Assembly (NCBI GenBank): GCA_946221915.1
Contig: CAMIKG010000057.1
Span: 1 to 28,732 of the forward strand
Length of the DNA stretch: 28,732 nt
Origin: an uncultured Erwinia sp.
Lineage (GTDB): Bacteria > Pseudomonadota > Gammaproteobacteria > Enterobacterales > Enterobacteriaceae
Direction: 5' to 3'
Shown here: piece after piece, positions 23,401-28,732 of the stretch
How positions within the stretch are numbered: position 1 is the first letter of the stretch
Layout: each line of letters begins with the position of its first letter
Notes under the pieces: model-generated
The model's database searches: none
What the model was told of the DNA's origin: nothing
The model's input: the letters and a program-made list of their open reading frames with translations, nothing else
Program-made: the position numbers and the translations under genes

Positions 23401-26400
23401 GGTGATATTCTGCGCCACAGCATGGCTGAATCCGGGGGCAAGCACCTGCTCCAGTAAACGGTGGGCTGCCTGACGCAGGGTCGCATCATGCGGCGACAAT
23501 ACCCGGTACTCCAGCAGCGCCCGTAAATCGTTGAGTGAATTAGCGACGCCCTGCGCCGTAGCGCCAGCGAAATGGCCGGATTGCGTGAGCTGCAATAGCT
23601 TTTCAGCGACCTGCCGCACCAGTACGCTGCCGGCGGGGATAATCTGATAATCCAGCGTGGTTTTTAGTCCGTTAAAGGCGTTGGCGATGGTCTGCGTTCC
23701 TTCCTGCGCCAGCTCACCGTGATGGAACGCCATATCCCGCACCAGCACCAGCAGCTGACGGGTCGCCGCCCCGATCAGTTCGTCACCCGAGCGCAGTACC
23801 CCGTGTTCCAGCACGGCTTTGACACCATTCAGGGTATTGGTCACCCCCTGATCATCACCAGCGCCAAAACCAGGCAGGGTAACCGGCGTCAGCAGCCGGC
23901 GTACCGCCTGTTGCAGTAACGGGTTATCAGGCTGCAGGACGCTGGCGTCCAGCAACGCTTTCAGCCCGTTAAAGGTGTTAGCGACAGTCTGTGAGTCTTC
24001 CCCGGTAAAGTCGTAGTGCGCCGTCTGCGCCAGCAGCGCACTGGCGGTGTGCTGCAACTGCGCGTTTTGCGGCGACAGTACCTGATGCTCAAGCACGGCC
24101 TTCATACCATTATGGAGGTGGGCGATATTGCGCCCATCTGCCTGGCTGAATAACGGCGAGGCCGCCATCCCCAGCACGCTGTTTACCGTCTTGCGCAGTT
24201 GCTGTTCCGCTGGCGCTACGACACAATAATCCAGTAATGCCTTGATTCCGCTGACCACATTGGCGATGTTGAGGGCAATAATCCCGTCGCGCGGTATGTT
24301 TTTGCGTTTGTTCGCCCGCCGCTGTTCCGTCGCCGGATTGGTGATCAGTGACTGATGGAATGCCTGCGAGCCAGCCAGTTTCAGCAGCTGGTGCGCCCCC
24401 CGCTGCACCCACGGGTTATCATGAGCCAGTACCTGACGCTCCAGCACCACTTTTAAGCCAGTAAAGCCGTTAGCGATGCGCTGCGCATCTGCCCTGGCAA
24501 AATTATCCGCCGCGACCAGCTTTGTCAGTGCGTTCGCGGCCTGTTGCACCAGCGGGCTGTCATGCGGCAATATGCGATACGCCAGTATGGTCTTCAGCCC
24601 CATAAACGCGTTAGCAATATTCTGGGCAATAGCCTGATTAAACTGCGGTGCAGCTATCAACGACAGCAGGCGTTGCGCTGTTTTGCCGGTCAGCTCATCT
24701 GTCACTGGCAATGCGTTATAATCGAGCAGCGATCTGAGCCCGTTCATAACATTCGCGACCGACTGTGCATTCGCGGCGTCGAAGAGGGTTAGGTGGGTTA
24801 ATTGCAGCAGATGCCTCGCGGCAAGTTGCAGCCGGACATCCTCTGCGGCTATCACTTTGTGCTCCAGCATGGATTTCAGTCCGTTCATAGCATTGGCAAC
24901 GGGTTGGGCGTCATGCGGCCTGAATTGCGGCGAAGTCACCTGCGCAAGTAGATGACAAGCCAGCGGCACCATCGGTTTATCCTCCGCTGACAATAAGCCA
25001 AAATCCATCACCGACTTGAATCCGCTGAGTATGTTGGCAATCTCCTGCGCTTCGGCCCGGGCAAAATCAGCAGACAATGCCAGTTCCATCAGTCTTTTCG
25101 CTGCAGATTGCATCAGGTCATCTTCTGCGCGCAGTGCACGATGATCGAGGGTCGCCTTCAGGCCGCTCAGCGTATTAGCAATATTTTGCGGCCGTACGCT
25201 ATTGAAGCGCATGCCGTTCAGCCTCGCCAATAACTGCATCACCGCAGCCCTGACGTGGCGATGCTCAGGCGGCAATACACGATAATCCAGGATGGCTTTT
25301 AACCCGGAAAAGCCATTTGAGATGTTTTGCGTATCGGCCTGGGCGAACTGTTCCGATGCCACCCTGTCAAGAAGAGTCTCTGCGGCATGGCGCATCTGCG
25401 GGTCAGCAGGCGACAGTACATGGTGATCCAGCAGGGCTTTTACGCCATTCAGTGCATTTGCTATCGGCTGGGCAAAAGCGCAGCTCCTCTCCTGCTGCTC
25501 CCTGTCCTCTTTGACGCCCGTAGGGGTGTGGATCATCATTAACAGCTTTCTGGCTGCCAGTGCCACCTGCGGGTGGTCAGGCAGGAGTAACCGATGGTCG
25601 AGTACGGCCTTCAGGCCGTTAAAGGCGTTGGCGATCTCCAGCTCATCTGCCTGCGCAAACTCCGATGAGCAGAGGCGCGCGAGCAACTTGCTGGTTGCCT
25701 GCTGCAGCTCCAGGTCATGCGTCTGCAGCACCTGATAATCCAGCATTGTTTTCAACCCATTCAGCACATTGGCGATGTTTTGCGCCTGCGGGTCACTAAA
25801 ATAGCGTGATGCCGCCCGGGCGATAAGCCAGCCAGCGGCTGCACGTATCGTCTCATCACTGGCGGGAAACACCGCATTTGCCACCGCTTCCTTCAGTCCG
25901 TTAAGACAAACGGCAATCATCCGGGCGTTATTTCTTTCCGCGGGACATGCTGTCATGGCCCCCAGCGCGGCAGAGTAAGCCTCACGCAGGGTGACTGCCG
26001 CTTGCGTGCTCAGCTGAGCAAAGCCCACCTTCGCCAGCGCCCGCAGACCGCTGAAAATAGCGGAGATAGTAAATGCTGGCGCTTCACTGTGCAGCGCCCT
26101 TGTGCCCATGCTCGCCATCACCAGCGTCACGTTATGAGCCAATCCCTCCACCATTTCCTGCGACAGTGCGCCCTGACCCGCAGGCTCACCGGGTGGTGAA
26201 ATAACATCATTCAGCGATCCACGGGTTTGCCCCAGCGCCTGGTTGAGCTTTCCCATCTCCCTGTTGAGCTGACGCAGGTTCATCTTCTCTGTACAGATCT
26301 GAATGTTTTTCCAGTAGCGCGCCAGCTCGCGGTACTGATCACGGCTTTCCTGAGTCGATGTGACGCTGTCGTCGCTTGTCCCGGCAGGCAACGTCAGTTG

Positions 26401-26910
26401 CCATGCCACCGCGCCCGTCCCGCTGCCTGTAGTCCGATGGCGGAACTGGCCTCTTCCACGACCGCGCGCACGGGTGTGCTGCTGCGCCGGGCGATCGGTT
26501 TGTGGTTGCGTGGTTCGCCAGGACCGCGTGGCACGCTGCCAGGCGGGCTGCGCATAGCCTTCTTTCGGTACCAAAGCTTCCGTCATATCGGCACGGGCAG
26601 CAGTGGAGATATCCTGCAGCATCGCCGCCTGGCGAGGCAGGAAAGGCGGCGGGCGTGTCAGATCGGCGGCAGCCAGTTCCACCGCTTCAGGAAAGGATTC
26701 AGACGCCAGGATGTTACTGAGTAAGGCAGGTGCAGGGTCGCGGTGATGTTCGCCTGCCACCACCCGGCTCCAGCTGGCTGGCAGGGTCTGCGGAACATTG
26801 TGTAATGCGGCGAGTTGCGCCACAGGACTGCTGCCAGAGGGTTGCACGGTGGTCTCTGCAGCGGTTGCTGCCCTGTCAACAGTTTGCTCATTGCGATTAA
26901 TTTTGAACAT
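20494..26910 (-). CDS. Giant repeat protein, SKWP/XopAD-like candidate effector with RdRP-like C-terminal motifs
   Basis: A single intact frame of 2,138 residues from the ATG at 26910 (GGCGGGAT upstream); an in-frame ATG at 26949 would add 13 residues but has a poor ribosome-binding site. Residues 1-328: Ser/Thr/Gln/Ala-rich start without a signal peptide, and an RG-rich patch near 147-160. Residues 329-1212: about 18 tandem 47-residue repeats with core QxIANxxNGLKxxLD, probably HEAT/ARM-like helix pairs. Residues 1213-2138: a unique region with DGCGFI (Asp1639), KHAWPAG (Lys1824) and DYDGD (Asp1909, 1911, 1913), recalling QDE-1/RDR-type polymerases. The repeat style resembles Ralstonia RipS (SKWP) and Xanthomonas XopAD type III effectors, though the literal SKWP is not kept. 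No membrane segment and no hrp box were seen. It is inserted between ppsR and aroH. Being a gene is certain; effector role and enzyme activity are inference. Confidence 0.8.
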   Translation of the reverse strand: MFKINRNEQTVDRAATAAETTVQPSGSSPVAQLAALHNVPQTLPASWSRVVAGEHHRDPAPALLSNILASESFPEAVELAAADLTRPPPFLPRQAAMLQDISTAARADMTEALVPKEGYAQPAWQRATRSWRTTQPQTDRPAQQHTRARGRGRGQFRHRTTGSGTGAVAWQLTLPAGTSDDSVTSTQESRDQYRELARYWKNIQICTEKMNLRQLNREMGKLNQALGQTRGSLNDVISPPGEPAGQGALSQEMVEGLAHNVTLVMASMGTRALHSEAPAFTISAIFSGLRALAKVGFAQLSTQAAVTLREAYSAALGAMTACPAERNNARMIAVCLNGLKEAVANAVFPASDETIRAAAGWLIARAASRYFSDPQAQNIANVLNGLKTMLDYQVLQTHDLELQQATSKLLARLCSSEFAQADELEIANAFNGLKAVLDHRLLLPDHPQVALAARKLLMMIHTPTGVKEDREQQERSCAFAQPIANALNGVKALLDHHVLSPADPQMRHAAETLLDRVASEQFAQADTQNISNGFSGLKAILDYRVLPPEHRHVRAAVMQLLARLNGMRFNSVRPQNIANTLSGLKATLDHRALRAEDDLMQSAAKRLMELALSADFARAEAQEIANILSGFKSVMDFGLLSAEDKPMVPLACHLLAQVTSPQFRPHDAQPVANAMNGLKSMLEHKVIAAEDVRLQLAARHLLQLTHLTLFDAANAQSVANVMNGLRSLLDYNALPVTDELTGKTAQRLLSLIAAPQFNQAIAQNIANAFMGLKTILAYRILPHDSPLVQQAANALTKLVAADNFARADAQRIANGFTGLKVVLERQVLAHDNPWVQRGAHQLLKLAGSQAFHQSLITNPATEQRRANKRKNIPRDGIIALNIANVVSGIKALLDYCVVAPAEQQLRKTVNSVLGMAASPLFSQADGRNIAHLHNGMKAVLEHQVLSPQNAQLQHTASALLAQTAHYDFTGEDSQTVANTFNGLKALLDASVLQPDNPLLQQAVRRLLTPVTLPGFGAGDDQGVTNTLNGVKAVLEHGVLRSGDELIGAATRQLLVLVRDMAFHHGELAQEGTQTIANAFNGLKTTLDYQIIPAGSVLVRQVAEKLLQLTQSGHFAGATAQGVANSLNDLRALLEYRVLSPHDATLRQAAHRLLEQVLAPGFSHAVAQNITNTLNVALTLTEQGVVAPDAPMLKRIVATLLHLGVAGALDQSFGLNMHYFFRSVTLLHQQFPQLVSDELLREKGLQLSRRIDEQLKLVKKGGAAANSAGLLVQLQQMMSAGWVDAATSWRQCQQLLKLLPGKGVNPGQRAALLSASCRLYGEWRSQPGIQVSLLLDQVIQQARALPWQDFRQRHLAIELHQVCVELDNVRDLLSRGRKGRVKSEALAQLNKIMQQSAVPMLLNAVRRRQVPDEFAVSLREMSLFQRYLPPEQWPQPEFTPWSDAYGERVMREACARLSGTPHAVTSRDELRIIKVNARGKPLLNDAGQPQQRVLANSFYKHLFRHNIAHPLILVQVEEHRQAEDLPVFVSLPGDQPQGKRQFYRTDVLRGSANRRSPGQHAWLWGVPVEIGETLRKWLLTSVESGVYGQRMLLAGASGDEIQPAPQVPTMSGSFHLRLVPETRPEDFPLSGDWAQLQVGDGCGFIHEDLARQWLGEARFAALNATTRGPVPAEGSIPAQALQYYTATAEQSKQIAQEFHAHAISKIGPPLAQRSDIPSVATLAKAARIAGPDLYHLTAVPVAGRKLVIPDDPAWRHILREGAIMGHAPYDTRGLLNIASEDIDFSASLNAARAIQYSLTGFSESVNPDLPPELLGLKGIMIVVPKHAWPAGVSKDELVVSAKEQKVSSAFGSLAVRNQRQNPQNTELRVISGMLVCIQTMKELVGVPNASIPAPPDASSDRPSMARLGADYDGDLMALAGRSGLMALAALITQQNRLSRGNPKFPKTLTPARPGELQIEKLQQLHSQLLEHASVITERLLNLPAEVRAGLIRRLSPGHMLQAFYDSDDWPTLAGLQQREGEFARLSEEERAQRIIRCELELLMKAGTDLEKTRVDFPLLRQRMQEYRKELGAWMAQSVPWGKRTVEKLMLAREQYQGETPEYLQAAEDVLKRALADSGNYAGLLASITRENLTYLLRRD
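21172..21186 (-). other. DYDGD acidic motif (polymerase-like) in the giant protein
   Basis: Codons for Asp1909-Tyr-Asp1911-Gly-Asp1913, in the context RPSMARLGADYDGDLMAL. The metal-binding loop of multisubunit RNA polymerases is NADFDGD and that of the fungal RNA-dependent polymerase QDE-1 is DYDGD. DGCGFI lies 270 residues upstream (nt 21982-21996). Assignment rests on motif resemblance only. Confidence 0.5.
23275..25926 (-). repeat. About 18 tandem 141-bp coding repeats
   Basis: Each unit encodes 47 residues with core QxIANxxNGLKxxLDxxVLxP followed by an AAxxLL helix. Residues 329-1212 of the giant protein. Three units carry insertions: the third (SCAFAQ region, near nt 25470-25530), the eleventh (basic RRANKRKN, near nt 24290-24340) and the fifteenth (near nt 23690-23710). 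Units are clearly diverged from one another, so they are old rather than freshly duplicated. Confidence 0.92.
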
Positions 26911-27259
26911 GTTTTTATCCCGCCAGTCATAAGCAGCCGTCAGCGACATCCTGCGTCCGCCATGGCTGACGCAGTGCTGTATCGCCCGCCGCCGCAGGCA
27001 GGTTGCCGCCTGCTAAAGCCTCAAAGCCTAGAGCGCATGCGGTCTGTGCAATACAACAAAGCGCCGGAGCCAGCAGCAACCCTGATGAGCGTGACATCAC
27101 TGCGCGCGGAACAAGGCTGTCCCGTGCTAAGGCGAGATTTTGTGTGGTCAGACGCGTTTCGTCTGCTTAGCGGTTGAATTCGTCGCTATTTGCTTTATTG
27201 TGATCGCCATCACTTCCCGGCACTACTGCCGCTGCGAAGAAAAAAATTTAGAGAGTCCC
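26911..27259. other. Divergent region between the giant gene and aroH
   Basis: No gene is seen. It contains a GCAGGC/GCCTGC hairpin (26994-26999, 27008-27013), a weak TTGAAT at 27174-27179 that could be part of an aroH promoter, and a CRP-like site at 27199-27214. No CTAG-centred TrpR operator and no GGAACC/CCAC hrp box was found by eye. Confidence 0.5.
27199..27214. promoter_or_regulatory. Candidate CRP site upstream of aroH
   Basis: TGTGATCGCCATCACT matches the CRP core TGTGA-N6-TCACA at nine of ten positions. It lies 46 bp before the aroH ATG, and could serve aroH or the divergent giant gene. It is an isolated motif match. Confidence 0.4.
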
Positions 27260-28306
27260 ATGAATAAGACAGATGAACTGCGTACGGCGCGCATCGAGAG
27301 CCTGATCACGCCAGGAGAACTGGCGCAACGGCATCCGATCACTGATGCCATCGCAGAAAACGTGACAGCGTCACGTAAACGTATCGCCCGTATTCTTTCC
27401 GGTGAAGATAAACGCCTGCTGGTGGTGATTGGTCCCTGTTCCCTGCACGACCCGGTGGCGGCGCTGGATTATGCCGCCAGACTGAATGTGCTGCGCCTCC
27501 AGCATCAGGATCGCCTGGAGATCGTGATGCGCGCTTATTTTGAAAAGCCGCGCACCGTTGTTGGCTGGAAAGGGCTGATTTCCGATCCGGATCTTGACGG
27601 CAGTTACCGCGTGAACCACGGCCTTGATGTGGCGCGCAAGCTGCTGCTGGATATCAACGCGCTGGGCATGCCCACCGCCACCGAATTCCTCGATATGGTG
27701 ATCGGGCAGTTTATTGCTGACCTGATTAGCTGGGGAGCGATTGGCGCACGCACTACTGAAAGTCAGATCCATCGTGAAATGGCCTCGGCGCTCTCCTGCC
27801 CGGTCGGCTTTAAAAACGGCACTGACGGTAATACCCAGATTGCGGTTGATGCCATCCGCGCCGCGCGCGCCAGCCATATGTTTTTATCGTCGGATAAACA
27901 GGGACAGATGACCATTTACCAGACCAGCGGTAATCCCTCCGGCCATATCATCATGCGCGGCGGCAAACAGCCGAACTATCATCCCGAAGATATCGCCGCC
28001 GCCGTTGAACGTCTGCGCGAGTTTAATCTGCCGGAACAGCTGGTGATCGATTTCAGCCACGCCAACTGTCTGAAGCAACATCGCCGTCAGATCGATGTGG
28101 CGCAGTCTGTCGCACAGCAGATCCGCGACGGCTCACGTGCAGTCGCGGGCGTGATGCTGGAGAGCTTCCTGCAGGAAGGCACGCAGAAAGTGGTGGCCGG
28201 CCAGCCGCTGGTCTATGGCCAGTCGATTACCGATCCCTGCCTCGGCTGGGATGACAGCGCGGCGGTACTGGCGCTGCTGGCCGAGGCGGTAGACAGCCGC
28301 TTCTGA
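27260..28306 (+). CDS. aroH: 3-deoxy-7-phosphoheptulonate synthase, AroH type
   Basis: A 348-residue class I DAHP synthase condensing PEP and erythrose 4-phosphate, the first step of aromatic amino acid synthesis. Length and sequence match the tryptophan-sensitive E. coli AroH. Motifs include VVIGPCSLHDP, YFEKPRTVVGWKGLISDP, ISWGAIGARTTESQIHREMAS, VGFKNGTDGNTQIAVDAI, and IDFSHANCLKQH. The start MNKTDELRTARIES matches E. coli, so in-frame extension upstream to 27140 is rejected; GAGAG precedes the ATG. The TrpR operator known at E. coli aroH is not visible here. In E. coli aroH directly follows ppsR; here the giant gene separates them. A strong terminator follows. Confidence 0.97.
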   Translation: MNKTDELRTARIESLITPGELAQRHPITDAIAENVTASRKRIARILSGEDKRLLVVIGPCSLHDPVAALDYAARLNVLRLQHQDRLEIVMRAYFEKPRTVVGWKGLISDPDLDGSYRVNHGLDVARKLLLDINALGMPTATEFLDMVIGQFIADLISWGAIGARTTESQIHREMASALSCPVGFKNGTDGNTQIAVDAIRAARASHMFLSSDKQGQMTIYQTSGNPSGHIIMRGGKQPNYHPEDIAAAVERLREFNLPEQLVIDFSHANCLKQHRRQIDVAQSVAQQIRDGSRAVAGVMLESFLQEGTQKVVAGQPLVYGQSITDPCLGWDDSAAVLALLAEAVDSRF

Positions 28307-28323
28307 TCTTTGTCCTGATCATC

Positions 28324-28356
28324 AGGCACGGGTGAATGTTTCACCCGTGCCTTTTT
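28324..28356 (+). terminator. aroH intrinsic terminator
   Basis: Perfect 13-bp stem AGGCACGGGTGAA/TTCACCCGTGCCT (28324-28336, 28340-28352) with loop TGT and a five-base T run, 18 bp after the aroH stop. Confidence 0.95.
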
Positions 28357-28360
28357 ACCT

Positions 28361-28732
28361 TGCGTTACATGCCATTTCCCTCATGCCCGTCAGTTAAGCA
28401 TTTTGGTGGTTTTGTGTCTGAAGATATAACGAAAGGATCAGGCCTGCAGTGCTGTATTTTTTCGCTGAGGTGTCCGTGAAAGGGGTCACAGCCTCAGCTG
28501 CTACAGGGCGGTCCTCGCGCCACGCTGCGCGCGGTGCCTTCGGTTCCGGCATCGCGCCGACGGACCGGCCACGAGCGGGCGTCCTGCCCGCCCTGGCCTG
28601 ACGCCAGCATCCCTGCTGTCGTCTCCTGGCACGATGCCTCCACCTCAGCGCTGCGGATTGCCCTTACGCAGCAGAGGCTGCGCCCCCTTTAGCCTTCGCT
28701 GCCCGCTGTTTTAAAAGACGCCTGGTTTCTGA
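28361..28732. other. Gene-poor, GC-rich, hairpin-rich right edge
   Basis: No convincing gene. Composition shifts from AT-rich to GC-rich near 28465. Hairpins are GCTGAGG/CCTCAGC (28464-28470, 28492-28498), GCGGGC/GCCCGC (28575-28580, 28586-28591) and GCTGCG/CGCAGC (28650-28655, 28667-28672). A 41-codon GTG frame (28476-28601) is Arg/Ala/Gly-rich and lacks a convincing ribosome-binding site. E. coli has hemP at this point in the order; it is not seen. The segment looks like the margin of an accessory element, which is inference. Confidence 0.4.

Noticed and set aside
23275..25926. Repeat block considered as CRISPR or transposon array
   Set aside because: The 141-bp units are diverged, contiguous and fully coding in one frame, with no spacers or terminal inverted repeats.
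26950..27140. hrp box upstream of the giant gene
   Set aside because: Only a GGTTGC at 27001, with no CCAC partner at the right spacing; it does not meet the GGAACC-N15/16-CCAC pattern.
28476..28601. 41-codon GTG frame at the right edge as a gene
   Set aside because: No convincing ribosome-binding site, it overlaps two hairpins, and I could not recognise the product.

Overview
The window is chromosomal DNA from a gammaproteobacterium of the Enterobacterales, most likely the Erwiniaceae (Pantoea/Erwinia type). Most of it follows the Escherichia coli order tRNA-Val, pykF, lpp, ldtE, sufEDSCBA (reading right to left), menI (ydiI), ydiJ, ydiK, rprA, ppsA, ppsR, aroH, and the proteins align closely with the E. 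coli products from memory. The Lpp tail (ending AYKK rather than YRK) and the accessory genes point away from E. coli itself. No search was run, so genus is an inference.

Layout. 1-2510: the end of a tRNA-Val(GAC) locus, then pykF with a Cra-controlled promoter and a leader of about 245 nt, then lpp; both genes end in strong intrinsic terminators. 2580-9285 (minus strand): ldtE and the six-gene suf operon for iron-sulfur cluster assembly under stress. A candidate promoter upstream of sufA carries a good IscR type-2-like site and a weaker Fur-like site. 9286-11300: a lineage-specific insert replacing E. coli ydiH, with an unrecognised 134-residue protein and a siderophore-type binding protein. 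The two genes are convergent and each is preceded by a clear Fur box. 11406-16268: menI-ydiJ (minus) and ydiK (plus), the last with a nine-base tandem repeat in its 3' end. 16471-16628: an RcsB box followed by the small RNA gene rprA. 16808-20497: ppsA and its regulator ppsR, divergent around a 480-bp AT-rich control region.

The most unusual object is at 20494-26910 (minus): a single gene for a protein of about 2,138 residues inserted between ppsR and aroH, which are neighbours in E. coli. It has a polar N-terminus with an RG-rich patch, about 18 tandem 47-residue helical repeats resembling SKWP/XopAD (RipS) type III effectors of Ralstonia and Xanthomonas, and a C-terminal region of about 900 residues. 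That region carries, in order, DGCGFI, a KHAWPAG segment and DYDGD. This order and spacing resemble the double-psi beta-barrel core of eukaryotic (QDE-1/RDR type) RNA-dependent RNA polymerases. It is the best candidate here for an undescribed biochemical activity.

The genes connect physiologically. pykF (PEP to pyruvate), ppsA (pyruvate to PEP), ppsR (PpsA control) and aroH (PEP into aromatics) form a PEP node. Cra boxes lie at pykF and ppsA, and an identical 12-bp palindrome, TGTTGCGCAACA, occurs upstream of both. suf, the siderophore-binding protein and the unknown Fur-box gene form an iron-limitation cluster. The right edge (28361-28732) is a GC-rich, hairpin-rich stretch without a convincing gene.
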